Shown here: piece after piece, positions 1 through 8,406 of the stretch
How the letters are laid out: the number at the start of each line of letters is the position of its first letter
Numbering within the stretch: position 1 is the stretch's first letter
Source: Bauldia sp963759235
Lineage (GTDB): Bacteria; Pseudomonadota; Alphaproteobacteria; Rhizobiales; Kaistiaceae
Assembly: GCA_963759235.1 (NCBI GenBank)
Contig: CAVWYO010000006.1
Location: forward strand, 682,001 to 746,000
DNA length: 64,000 bases
Direction: 5' to 3'
Program-made: the position numbers and the translations under genes
Notes under the pieces: model-generated
Told to the model about the DNA's origin: nothing
Database searches by the model: none
What the model saw: the letters and a program-made list of their open reading frames with translations, nothing else

Positions 1-1112
1 AGGCCGGGGCCGACGATCGCCCGTGCGCCCGCCGAATCAGCCGAGGTCGATATCCGGGCAGCGCTCCCGTTGAAGCGGATCGGGTTGCTCGAATCGGCAT
101 CGAAGACGGTGGGATCGCCGCCACTGAACAACGTGAATCGCCTGGCGTTCGCCGCTGGGGGCGGCACCCGCGCCGCCGACCCCGGTTCCGCAGCCTCGCC
201 AGGCGGGGCAGTGGCCGCAGCGGCCGGCGGCTGGTGCGTCGAAGACGGCCAAAGGACGTAGGCTGTGACCCCGATCAGCACGACGGCCAGGGCACCGACC
301 GCGGCGATGAGGATTGCAACCGTTCGTCCCCCCGCTGATCGCGCTCGCCGTCGGACGGCCGGCCAACTCCCTTCATCAATCTGCGGTCGCCGCCGCGGCG
401 GGGCGTCGAAGTCCGCAGTCTCGGGCGAGTCGTAAGCATCGGGCGAATCGTATTGGCCGAGCGCCCGGTCCTCCGAGTCGTCGGAGGCGACGTGCGGCGT
501 CGCGTCTCGGGAGGCCTCGTCCCCGTCGCGCTCGTATTCATCATCGTCTGTCGGCGCCTCGGACGGCGCATCCCCCGGCAGCGAGCGCGCTCCCTCCGTT
601 GCCGGCGAGGCCGCCTCGGCGTCCGCGTTGAGCGCTTCTTCAACGGCAAGACTGCGCACATCGAGCGACGCCAGAAGCTCGCTCAACGAACTCACGTCGT
701 TCGAAGCATCCCTGTCGGAGGGCGTCGCCTCCTTCCGGCGATGCGCTTCCGATTTGGCGCGCTCCGGCGGAGCACCGCCGAATGCAGGCGCGTAGTCGGC
801 CTGCTCGTCATATCCGTCATAGACCGGCGGAGCCGGCGGCGCGGCCGTTGCGCCAGAGTCAGGCCCGGCAGCAGCGACCGGTTCGGGCAACGCCGCGAAG
901 ACTTCGATCACCTCATTCTCGATCCGCTCCACAGCAAGATCGAACTGGCCGATGCGGGTATCGATTTCGTCCTCGGCGAGCGGCGGATCGTAGGACCACA
1001 GCCGGCGGATCATCGCAGTCCGCGCCTGGGTGTAGGCCGTCTCCCTCTCGTTTGCCGATCTCAGGCTGCGATCGATGATCGACTGCTTGAGGACCGAGTA
1101 GAAATCGCTCAT
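1..1112 (-). CDS. Hypothetical single-pass membrane protein, 3' end outside window
   Basis: The minus-strand frame is open without a stop from an ATG at 1112 to the window edge, about 370 codons. The N-terminus (begins MSDFYSVLKQSI, then an LRSANERE stretch) looks like a folded, charged helical domain of about 80 residues. A long Pro/Ala/Asp/Glu-rich disordered region follows, then one hydrophobic segment near residues 265-285 (core AILIAAVGALAVVLIG) and a Pro/Ala-rich stretch leading to a new domain that is cut off. An in-frame ATG at 1127 is an alternative start. It lies 45 bp downstream of the PPK2 gene on the same strand, so co-transcription is likely. I recognise no named family. Topology suggests a cytoplasmic N-terminus with a periplasmic C-terminal domain, which is inference. 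Confidence 0.7.
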   Translation of the reverse strand, partial: MSDFYSVLKQSIIDRSLRSANERETAYTQARTAMIRRLWSYDPPLAEDEIDTRIGQFDLAVERIENEVIEVFAALPEPVAAAGPDSGATAAPPAPPVYDGYDEQADYAPAFGGAPPERAKSEAHRRKEATPSDRDASNDVSSLSELLASLDVRSLAVEEALNADAEAASPATEGARSLPGDAPSEAPTDDDEYERDGDEASRDATPHVASDDSEDRALGQYDSPDAYDSPETADFDAPPRRRPQIDEGSWPAVRRRARSAGGRTVAILIAAVGALAVVLIGVTAYVLWPSSTHQPPAAAATAPPGEAAEPGSAARVPPPAANARRFTLFSGGDPTVFDADSSNPIRFNGSAARISTSADSAGARAIVGPG

Positions 1113-1157
1113 GCGAGGAATGCCCATCCGACCGCTTCAATGCCGACGGCGCCCAAC

Positions 1158-2105
1158 TCACGCCTCTTCGAGTATCTCGGGCCCGTTGAGAATCAACGGG
1201 TCTGGCTTCCGCACGACGTTGGCATCCTTGCCCGGATAGTCGAGCGTCGCAAGGACGTGGCGGATGATATTCAGTCGCGCCCGACGCTTGTCATTGGCCC
1301 TGACCACCGACCACGGTGCGTCCGGACGGTGCGAAGCCGCGAACATCCGGTCGCGCGCCTCGGTATACGCTTCCCAATTATGCATGGTGGCATAATCGAT
1401 CGGCGAGAGTTTCCATATCTTCAATGGATTGTGGCGCCGTTCGAAGAACCGCTTCAATTGAGTTGCCCGGCCGATGTTGAGCCAGAACTTGAACAGGACG
1501 ATGCCGTCGTCGACAAGCATCGTCTCGAACGGCGCCACGTCGTGCAGGAACGCCTCGCTCTCCTCCGCCGTGCAAAAGCCCATGACCGGCTCGATGCCGG
1601 CGCGGTTGTACCAGGAGCGGTCGAAAAGCACCATTTCGCCCTTGGTCGGCAGGTGGGCGACATAACGCTGGAAATACCACCGACCCCGCTCGACCTCGCT
1701 TGGCTTCGGCAAGGCTACTACGCGGACCGAGCGCGGGTTGAGATACTGGCGGAAGGCAAAGATGGAGCCGCCTTTGCCCGCCGCGTCGCGGCCCTCGAAT
1801 ACCAGCACAAGTCGCAAGCCGACCGCGCCGACATAGCTTTGCAGCTTGACCAACTCAACCTGGAGTTGCTCAAGCTCCTCCTCGTAGAGCCTGTCCTTGA
1901 TCGGCTCGTCATAGGGGTAGCCGCCGGACCCCAGAGCCTCCCGCTCGACCCATTCCGGCAGGGCCGGATCGTCAAGATCGAACCCGCCGAACGCGGTCTC
2001 GATCCGCGGCGCGTCGATTTCGGGCGCGATCGAAGCCGGCAGCGGCTTCGCCTTGCGTCGTTTCGATTTGTGCTTGCCGTCTCGGTCTTTGCTTCTCCCC
2101 GCCAT
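1158..2105 (-). CDS. ppk2: Polyphosphate kinase 2 (PPK2 family)
   Basis: PPK2 transfers phosphate between polyphosphate and nucleoside diphosphates in the cytoplasm. The 315-residue product has a basic N-terminal tail (residues 5-20), a Walker A loop GRDAAGKGG at about 105-113, and the family signatures LPTKGEMVLFDRSWYNRAG and ERRHNPLKIWKLSPID, so it is a one-domain class I type enzyme of normal length. I chose the ATG at 2105 because a GAGAGAGG ribosome site lies about 8 bp upstream; an in-frame start at 2147 has no such support. It faces away from phoR, with about 150 bp between the starts, which places polyphosphate metabolism beside the phosphate regulon. No Pho box was seen in that gap. 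Confidence 0.95.
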   Translation of the reverse strand: MAGRSKDRDGKHKSKRRKAKPLPASIAPEIDAPRIETAFGGFDLDDPALPEWVEREALGSGGYPYDEPIKDRLYEEELEQLQVELVKLQSYVGAVGLRLVLVFEGRDAAGKGGSIFAFRQYLNPRSVRVVALPKPSEVERGRWYFQRYVAHLPTKGEMVLFDRSWYNRAGIEPVMGFCTAEESEAFLHDVAPFETMLVDDGIVLFKFWLNIGRATQLKRFFERRHNPLKIWKLSPIDYATMHNWEAYTEARDRMFAASHRPDAPWSVVRANDKRRARLNIIRHVLATLDYPGKDANVVRKPDPLILNGPEILEEA

Positions 2106-2253
2106 GGGGCGATGGCCTCTCTCGTCTCCACTGTCGCCCCGACGCACGTTGGCGTCGGCGGTTTCGACCTTATATCGTGCACTCCCGCGCGGTCACCATC
2201 GCGGTGATTCGGGCGAACGCAAGGCGGCCTCGGCTGTAGCCCATCCGGTCTCG

Positions 2254-3594
2254 ATGGCAACCAACGACGCGGATATCAGCGAACGCGCCAGCGCCGGTGA
2301 GACGCCTTTGATGGGGCGTCTGTCCCGGGCGCGATGGCTGATTGTCGGAAGCGGGGCGCTGCTTGCCGTGCTGGCCGCCGCCGGCATGATCAGCCTTGCC
2401 GCCGCCCTAGTCATCTTTGCCGGCTTTGTCGTGCTGACCGCGCTGATTCGCCGCGACGGACCAGTGACACGGCCGGCGATCCTTTCGCCGCCCGTCGACC
2501 AGACCTGGCCCGACACCGGGATCAAGCTCTTCGCCGAAAGCCTTCCCGACCCCTGCATGGTTCTCGATCGGCGCGGCATCGTCCGCTTCATCAACCGGCG
2601 GGCGGTCGAGGCGTTCTCGATCAAGACAGGCGAGCCGCTGACCTCCCGCCTCCGGGCTCCCGATCTGATCGCCGCCTTCGATCGTGTGGTGAAGGGCGGT
2701 GCCGCCGAAGGGGTCGAGTTCGCCGAGCGCGTGCCGACCGAGCGCTGGTTCGCCGCGTGGTTCGCGCGGCTCGATCCGGGTGCGCGCGGGGGCCGCTTCG
2801 TTGTGCTCATTATCGACGACTTGACCGAGCGGCGGCGAAGCGAGCGCATCCGCGTCGATTTCGTCGCCAATGCCAGCCATGAGCTGCGCACCCCGCTTGC
2901 TTCGCTCGTCGGTTTCATCGAGACGCTGCAGGGCCCGGCCCGCGACGACGCGGTCGCGCGCCAGCGATTCCTCAAGATCATGCAGGATCAGGCGCTCCGC
3001 ATGAGCCGCCTGGTTGACGACCTCCTGTCGCTGTCGCGGATCGAGATGAAGGCGCACGTCAAGCCGTCGGGCGAGGTCGATCTGGCTGGGACCGTTCGCC
3101 ATGTAGGCGATGCGCTCGAACCGCTCGCTCGCGAACTCGGGGTGGCCATCGAAACCAACCTGCCGGCCGGTCCGATCAACGTGCTTGGCGATCGTGACGA
3201 ACTGGTTCAGGTCTTCGAGAACCTGATCGAAAATGCCTGCAAATACGGCCAGTCCGGCGGCCGGGTGGTGGTGATGGCGACGGCGGCGACGGAGGGCGGC
3301 GGGCCGAGCGTCGCGGTCAGCGATTTCGGTCCGGGTATCGCGGAAGAGCACCTTCCGCGGCTGACGGAACGCTTCTACCGCGTCGACGTGGAGGAAAGCC
3401 GCCAGCATCGGGGTACCGGCCTCGGCCTCGCCATCGTCAAGCATATCCTTGCCCGCCACCAGGCCCGGCTGACCATCGAAAGCCGTCTCGGCGAGGGGGC
3501 GACATTTAGGGTTACTTTTCCACAGGGCAGTACCGCCGCCGAAGCGGAGCCGGATCAAAATAGCGATATAAATCAATTAGTTAAATTGTCATGA
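2254..3594 (+). CDS. phoR: Phosphate regulon sensor histidine kinase PhoR
   Basis: This is the membrane sensor kinase that phosphorylates PhoB when phosphate is scarce. The 446-residue product has a hydrophobic N-terminal hairpin at about residues 28-66, a PAS-like domain at about 95-190, a HisKA domain with the phospho-acceptor His209 in NASHELRTP, and a HATPase domain with the N box (ENLIENACKYG, near 322), DFGPGIAEEHLPRL and RGTGLGLAIVK. There is no clear HAMP domain, as is usual for PhoR. The start at 2254 is chosen because the open frame upstream is low quality and overlaps the ppk2 start region; an ATG at 2311 is possible. It leads phoR-pstSCAB-phoU-phoB, and its stop codon lies inside the Pho box of pstS. 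Confidence 0.95.
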   Translation: MATNDADISERASAGETPLMGRLSRARWLIVGSGALLAVLAAAGMISLAAALVIFAGFVVLTALIRRDGPVTRPAILSPPVDQTWPDTGIKLFAESLPDPCMVLDRRGIVRFINRRAVEAFSIKTGEPLTSRLRAPDLIAAFDRVVKGGAAEGVEFAERVPTERWFAAWFARLDPGARGGRFVVLIIDDLTERRRSERIRVDFVANASHELRTPLASLVGFIETLQGPARDDAVARQRFLKIMQDQALRMSRLVDDLLSLSRIEMKAHVKPSGEVDLAGTVRHVGDALEPLARELGVAIETNLPAGPINVLGDRDELVQVFENLIENACKYGQSGGRVVVMATAATEGGGPSVAVSDFGPGIAEEHLPRLTERFYRVDVEESRQHRGTGLGLAIVKHILARHQARLTIESRLGEGATFRVTFPQGSTAAEAEPDQNSDINQLVKLS

Positions 3595-3614
3595 TAGTGT
3601 CATTCGATTGTCAC
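3586..3614 (+). promoter_or_regulatory. Pho box (PhoB binding site) for pstS
   Basis: Three heptamers repeat with an exact 11-bp period: TTGTCAT at 3586-3592, GTGTCAT at 3597-3603 and TTGTCAC at 3608-3614. This matches the known PhoB direct-repeat element (CTGTCAT-like units plus AT-rich 4-bp spacers). An AT-rich segment at 3618-3623 could be the -10. The first unit overlaps the phoR stop codon. It should drive pstS and the downstream genes under phosphate starvation. Confidence 0.88.
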
Positions 3615-3723
3615 GGGAATATTACCCGGCGGGGCTAGCGTGCGCCGCGCATGGGATCACCCATGCCGCGCAGCTGCGCGTAACAGCGTATTCCTCCGCA
3701 CCACCAACACAGGGAGAGGCCAG

Positions 3724-4773
3724 GTGAAACCTTTGAACCTCGCCATCGCGGCCGGCTTTGCCGCCGCGCTTGCCGTATCTACCGCCAACGCCGCCGACAT
3801 CTCGGGCGCCGGCGCCACGTTCCCCTATCCGATCTACGCAAAATGGGCGGATGCCTATAAGAAGGAGACCGGCATCGGCCTGAACTACCAGTCGATCGGC
3901 TCCGGCGGCGGCATCAAGCAGATCACCAACAAGACGGTGACCTTCGGCGCCTCCGACAAGCCGCTCGAGGCCGCCGAGCTCGACAAGTACGGGCTGGCGC
4001 AGTGGCCGATGGTCATGGGCGGCATCGTGCCGGTGGTCAATCTCGAAGGCATCAAGCCGGGCGATCTGACGATCGACGGGCCGACGCTTGCCGACATCTT
4101 CCTCGGCAAGATCACCAAGTGGGATGACCCCGCCCTCAAGAAGCTCAATCCGAATGCGAACCTGCCGTCGTCGGCGATCGCCGTCGTCCATCGCTCGGAC
4201 GGGTCGGGCACGACGTTCAACTTCGTTTACTATCTGGCCGACGTCAGCCCCGACTGGAAGTCCAATGTCGGCGTGAACACTTCGGTCGAATGGCCGGTCG
4301 GCATCGGCGCCAAAGGCAACGAAGGCGTCGCCAACAATGTCCAGAACACCAAGAACTCGATCGGCTACGTCGAATACGCCTATGCCGTGCAGAACAAGAT
4401 GACCTACACCGGCATGGTCAACAAGGACGGCAAGGCCGTGCAACCGACCGCTGAGGCCTTCTCGGCGGCCGCCGCCAATGCCGACTGGAAGGGCACCCCC
4501 GGCTACGCGGTGATCCTTGCCAACCAGCCCGGCGCCGAGACGTGGCCGATGACCGCCGCCACGTTCATCCTGATGTACAAGCAGCCTGCCGACGATGCTG
4601 CCTCCACCGAGGCCCTCAAGTTCTTCGCCTGGGCCTACGCCAGTGGCGACCAGATGGCCGCCGACCTCATCTACATCCCGATGCCCGACAGCGTCGTGAA
4701 GGATGTCGAGGCGATGTGGGCCAGTGACATCGTCGGATCCGACGGCAAGTCGATCTTCGCCGGAGCCATGTAG
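3724..4773 (+). CDS. pstS: Phosphate ABC transporter substrate-binding protein PstS
   Basis: This is the periplasmic high-affinity phosphate-binding protein. The 349-residue product starts at GTG 3724, with an AGGGAGAGG ribosome site just upstream. A signal peptide of about 23 residues (ends STANA) precedes ADISGAGATFPYPIYAKW, the start typical of mature PstS. Phosphate-contacting motifs include the SIGSGGGIKQI segment and HRSDGSGTTFNFVYYL. It lies directly downstream of the Pho box and ahead of pstCAB, separated from pstC by a terminator-like hairpin that probably sets a higher PstS level than that of the permease. Confidence 0.97.
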   Translation: MKPLNLAIAAGFAAALAVSTANAADISGAGATFPYPIYAKWADAYKKETGIGLNYQSIGSGGGIKQITNKTVTFGASDKPLEAAELDKYGLAQWPMVMGGIVPVVNLEGIKPGDLTIDGPTLADIFLGKITKWDDPALKKLNPNANLPSSAIAVVHRSDGSGTTFNFVYYLADVSPDWKSNVGVNTSVEWPVGIGAKGNEGVANNVQNTKNSIGYVEYAYAVQNKMTYTGMVNKDGKAVQPTAEAFSAAAANADWKGTPGYAVILANQPGAETWPMTAATFILMYKQPADDAASTEALKFFAWAYASGDQMAADLIYIPMPDSVVKDVEAMWASDIVGSDGKSIFAGAM

Positions 4774-4796
4774 CCCTGCGTTTTGGCGAAGCATAT

Positions 4797-4840
4797 GCCG
4801 TGCGCGCGGACCGGCAAGGAAGCGCGCACGGCTGCTTTTC
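4797..4840 (+). terminator. Intercistronic hairpin between pstS and pstC, attenuating terminator
   Basis: GCCGTGCGCGC at 4797-4807 pairs perfectly with GCGCGCACGGC at 4822-4832 around a 14-nt loop and is followed by TGCTTTTC. The T-tract is short, so partial read-through into pstC is expected. The hairpin could also protect the 3' end of the pstS message. Confidence 0.75.
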
Positions 4841-4938
4841 ACGCTCGGGCCCCATCCAACGAAGCAACGTTTCCGCGACGTGCCCGGCACTTCCATGGCC
4901 ATTCGGGCGCATAGGATGGTAAGCGGTTGGAGATTCGG

Positions 4939-5934
4939 ATGACCGAGGTTGCGTTGAGCGGCGCGGAAGAGATTGGCAACAGCGACGTGGGCCGGCGGAA
5001 GGCGCTCCGCCGGTTCATGATTGCCGAAGGCACGTTTCGGACGGCGACCCTTTCAGCCGCTGTTCTTGTTCTCATTCTGCTCTGCGGCATCATTCTTTCG
5101 TTGATCATCGGCTCGATTCCGGCGTTCCGGACGTTCGGCCTCGGGTTCCTGACCACCGAATCGTGGAACCCGGTCACCGAGAAGTTCGGCGCTGTCGCAC
5201 CGGTCTACGGAACCGTCGTCACGTCTCTGATCGCCATGTTGATCGGCATTCCCGTCAGTATCGGCATCGCCATCTTCCTGACCGAGCTTTGTCCCTATTC
5301 GCTCCGCCGCCCGATCGGTACGGCGATCGAACTGCTCGCCGGCATCCCCTCGATTATCTATGGCGTCTGGGGGCTATTCGTCTTCGCGCCGTTCCTACAG
5401 ACCACCATCCAGCCCTTTCTGATCGACCTCTTCGCGAACGTGCCGATCCTCAATTCCTTTTTCGCCGGCCCGCCCTACGGCATCGGCGTCTTCACCGCCG
5501 GGCTCATCCTGGCGATCATGGTTCTGCCCTTCATCACCGCCATCGCCCGCGACGTATTCTTGACCGTGCCGCCGGTGCTCAAGGAGGCGGCCTATGGTGT
5601 GGGCTGCACCACCTGGGAGGTGGTGCGAAAGGTGGTCCTGCCCTACACCCGTGTCGGCGTGATCGGCGGCGTCATGCTCGGCCTCGGGCGGGCTCTCGGC
5701 GAGACGATGGCGGTCACCTTCGTCATCGGCAACGCCCACCGCGTCTCGGCGTCTATCCTGGCGCCCGGTACCACCATTTCGGCGTCCATCGCCAACGAAT
5801 TCACCGAAGCGGTCGGCGACATCTACACCTCATCGCTGATCGCGCTCGGGCTCATTCTGTTCGTCATCACCTTCATCGTGCTTGCCGTCGCGCGCCTGAT
5901 GCTGATGCGCATCGAACGGAGGCTCGGCACATGA
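4939..5934 (+). CDS. pstC: Phosphate ABC transporter permease PstC
   Basis: Inner-membrane permease subunit of the Pst importer, 331 residues. Hydrophobic segments start at about residue 40, and the inner-membrane permease EAA-type loop is visible in KEAAYGVGCTTWEVVRKVVLP, followed by GLGRALGETMAVTFVIGN, the PstC hallmark. I chose ATG 4939 because GGAG sits 7 bp upstream. Its stop overlaps the pstA start (ATGA), which indicates translational coupling. Confidence 0.97.
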   Translation: MTEVALSGAEEIGNSDVGRRKALRRFMIAEGTFRTATLSAAVLVLILLCGIILSLIIGSIPAFRTFGLGFLTTESWNPVTEKFGAVAPVYGTVVTSLIAMLIGIPVSIGIAIFLTELCPYSLRRPIGTAIELLAGIPSIIYGVWGLFVFAPFLQTTIQPFLIDLFANVPILNSFFAGPPYGIGVFTAGLILAIMVLPFITAIARDVFLTVPPVLKEAAYGVGCTTWEVVRKVVLPYTRVGVIGGVMLGLGRALGETMAVTFVIGNAHRVSASILAPGTTISASIANEFTEAVGDIYTSSLIALGLILFVITFIVLAVARLMLMRIERRLGT

Positions 5935-6782
5935 AGTCCATGGCGCGCTACTACCGACGCCGGCGACGCAGCACGATCACCATGGCCCTGTCGGTTGTAG
6001 CGACCATGTTCGGCGGTGCCTGGCTTGTTGCAATTCTCTTCACGCTCTTATGGAACGGACTCGGCGGCCTGTCGCTTGCCGTCTTCACCGAGATGACGCC
6101 GCCGCCGGGTAGTGCCGGCGGTCTCGCCAACGCCATCGTCGGTAGCCTGATCCTGACCTTCTTCGGGGTCATCATCGGCACGCCGCTCGGCATTCTCGCC
6201 GGTACCTATATGGCCGAGTATGGTCGCTATTCCTACCTCACCAGCATCGTGCGTTTCGTCAACGACATCCTGCTGTCGGCGCCGTCGATCGTCGTCGGGC
6301 TTTTCGTCTACGAGGTCACCGTGGCGCAGGTCGGCCACTTCTCCGCCTGGGCGGGCGGCATCGCGCTGGCCATTCTGGTCGTGCCGGTGGTCATTCGCGC
6401 AACCGAGGACATGCTGCTGCTCGTTCCCGATTCCTTGCGCGAGGCCGCCGCCAGCCTCGGCTCGCCACGGTGGAAGGTCATCAAGGATGTGGGCTATCGC
6501 GCCGCCCGCGCCGGTATCATCACCGGCATCCTGCTCGCCATCGCCCGCATCACCGGCGAAACCGCGCCGCTTCTGTTCACCGCTCTGAACAACCAGTTCT
6601 GGAGCCTGAACCTCGACGCGCCGATGGCAAGCCTGCCGGTGACCATCTTCCAGTTCGCGCTGTCGCCCTACGACGATTGGCAGCAGCTCGCATGGACCGG
6701 CGCGCTGATCGTGACTTTCGCAGTGCTGGCGCTGAGTATCGTCGCACGGTACCTCTCGGGTTTAGGGCAAAGCCATGAATGA
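5931..6782 (+). CDS. pstA: Phosphate ABC transporter permease PstA
   Basis: Second inner-membrane permease subunit, 283 residues. The ATG at 5931 overlaps the pstC stop and has GGAGG about 9 bp upstream, so the start is secure. Six hydrophobic segments are visible, with the conserved loop DSLREAAASLGSPRWKVIKD and the ARITGETAPLLFTALNN motif of PstA. Its last codons overlap the pstB start, so pstC-pstA-pstB are translationally chained. Confidence 0.96.
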   Translation: MKSMARYYRRRRRSTITMALSVVATMFGGAWLVAILFTLLWNGLGGLSLAVFTEMTPPPGSAGGLANAIVGSLILTFFGVIIGTPLGILAGTYMAEYGRYSYLTSIVRFVNDILLSAPSIVVGLFVYEVTVAQVGHFSAWAGGIALAILVVPVVIRATEDMLLLVPDSLREAAASLGSPRWKVIKDVGYRAARAGIITGILLAIARITGETAPLLFTALNNQFWSLNLDAPMASLPVTIFQFALSPYDDWQQLAWTGALIVTFAVLALSIVARYLSGLGQSHE

Positions 6783-7599
6783 CGGCAATCCGGTCCCGCC
6801 GATTCCCGCGCCGCCAGCGGCCAGGGCCACTGACAAGGCGACGCCAGCCGAGAAGGTCTCGGTCAGCAACCTCAACTTCTATTACGGCCAGAGCTTGGCG
6901 CTGAAGAGCATCAACCTGCCGCTTTACGATCGCCAGGTGACCGCCTTCATCGGTCCCTCCGGCTGCGGCAAGTCCACGCTGTTGCGCGTGCTCAACCGCA
7001 TGTACGACCTCTACCCGAACCAGCGCGCCGAAGGTGAGGTCATGCTCGACGGCCAGAACATCCTGTCTCCACAGCAGGACGTCAACCTGTTGCGCTCGAA
7101 GGTCGGCATGGTGTTTCAAAAGCCGACGCCGTTCCCGATGACCATTTTCGACAACATCGCCTTCGGGATTCAGCTCTACGAACGTCCGCCGCGCGCCGAG
7201 CTTGCTGATCGCGTCGAGGCGGCGCTCACCAAGGCGGCGCTATGGGGCGAGGTCAAGGACAAGCTCCGTGCGAGCGGCTTGAGCCTCTCCGGCGGCCAGC
7301 AGCAGCGGCTGTGCATCGCCCGCACCATCGCCGTCCAGCCCGACGTGGTGCTGCTCGACGAGCCCGCCTCGGCGCTCGATCCCATCTCGACCTCGAAGAT
7401 CGAGGAACTGATCGACGAGTTGAAGGCGGATTACACGATCGTCATCGTCACCCACAATATGCAGCAGGCGGCGCGGGTGTCCGATCGCACGGCATTCATG
7501 TATCTGGGCGAACTGGTCGAGTTCGACGACACCAGCAGGATGTTCACCGCGCCGTCCGACAGGCGAACGCAGGACTACATCACCGGCCGCTTCGGCTAG
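6775..7599 (+). CDS. pstB: Phosphate ABC transporter ATP-binding protein PstB
   Basis: ATPase of the Pst importer, 274 residues. Visible motifs in order are Walker A GPSGCGKST (about residues 62-70), a Q-loop in GMVFQKPTPFPM (PstB-specific), the signature LSGGQQQR and Walker B DVVLLDEPASALDP, with the switch histidine in IVTHNMQQA. An extra hydrophilic N-terminus of about 30 residues precedes the ABC domain. The start overlaps the pstA stop by 8 bp, and phoU follows after 14 bp. Confidence 0.97.
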   Translation: MNDGNPVPPIPAPPAARATDKATPAEKVSVSNLNFYYGQSLALKSINLPLYDRQVTAFIGPSGCGKSTLLRVLNRMYDLYPNQRAEGEVMLDGQNILSPQQDVNLLRSKVGMVFQKPTPFPMTIFDNIAFGIQLYERPPRAELADRVEAALTKAALWGEVKDKLRASGLSLSGGQQQRLCIARTIAVQPDVVLLDEPASALDPISTSKIEELIDELKADYTIVIVTHNMQQAARVSDRTAFMYLGELVEFDDTSRMFTAPSDRRTQDYITGRFG

Positions 7600-7613
7600 A
7601 AAACGGAACGATC

Positions 7614-8342
7614 ATGGCCAACACCGAGCACACCGTTGCCTCGTTCGATGACGACTTGAACTACCTCGCGCAGAAGATCGCCGAGATGGGCGGCCTCGCC
7701 GAAGAGCAGGTTGGCGATTCCGTCACCGCTCTTTCCCGCCGCGACGGCGAGCTGGCCCAGCGGGTGATCGCCAGCGATCAGGGGATGGACGCCCTGCAGC
7801 GCGACGTCGAGGATCACGCCACCCTGATGATCGCCCGGCGCCAGCCGGTAGCCCAGGATCTTCGCGAGATCGTCGGCGCCATCCACATCGCCAACGATCT
7901 CGAACGGGTCGGCGACCTCGCCAAGAACACCGCCAAGCGGGTCTTCGCCATCGAGGGCAATTTCGCCGCCCAGCGGCTTGTCGCCGGCGTAGAGCACATC
8001 GCCGAGATGAGCCTGTCGCAGCTGAAGAACGTTCTCGACGCCTACACCAGCCACAATCTCGAGGGCGCCCTGTCGGTCTGGCGGCGCGACGACGAGATCG
8101 ACGCCATGTACACCTCGCTGTTCCGCGAGCTGCTCACCTACATGATGGAAGATCCGCGCAACATCACCTTCTGCACGCATCTTCTGTTCTGCGCCAAGAA
8201 CCTCGAGCGGATCGGCGACCATGCCACCAACATCGCCGAGACCATCCACTATGTGGTCACCGGGGTGCCGCTCACCGAGGAGCGGCCGAAGAAGGACACC
8301 ACCAGCCTCACCCCGATCGAATACACCAAAGCCGATGAATAG
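7614..8342 (+). CDS. phoU: Phosphate signalling complex protein PhoU
   Basis: PhoU links the Pst transporter to PhoR and keeps the kinase off when phosphate is plentiful. The 242-residue all-helical product shows the two PhoU repeats, each with an ARRQPVAQDLREIVGA- or FCAKNLERIGDHATNIAE-type metal-binding motif; the second is the canonical ExxxD region. Its length is typical. It lies 14 bp after pstB and before phoB, as in other alphaproteobacteria. Confidence 0.97.
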   Translation: MANTEHTVASFDDDLNYLAQKIAEMGGLAEEQVGDSVTALSRRDGELAQRVIASDQGMDALQRDVEDHATLMIARRQPVAQDLREIVGAIHIANDLERVGDLAKNTAKRVFAIEGNFAAQRLVAGVEHIAEMSLSQLKNVLDAYTSHNLEGALSVWRRDDEIDAMYTSLFRELLTYMMEDPRNITFCTHLLFCAKNLERIGDHATNIAETIHYVVTGVPLTEERPKKDTTSLTPIEYTKADE

Positions 8343-8406
8343 GAGCCGCCGGAGCGATTGGCGGCCGAGGCAAGCGCGCGTGTCGCGCGGGTCGAAAGCC
8401 TGAGCG

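Noticed and set aside
2106..2253. Possible Pho box between ppk2 and phoR
   Set aside because: No pair of CTGTCAT-like heptamers at 11-bp spacing was found there.
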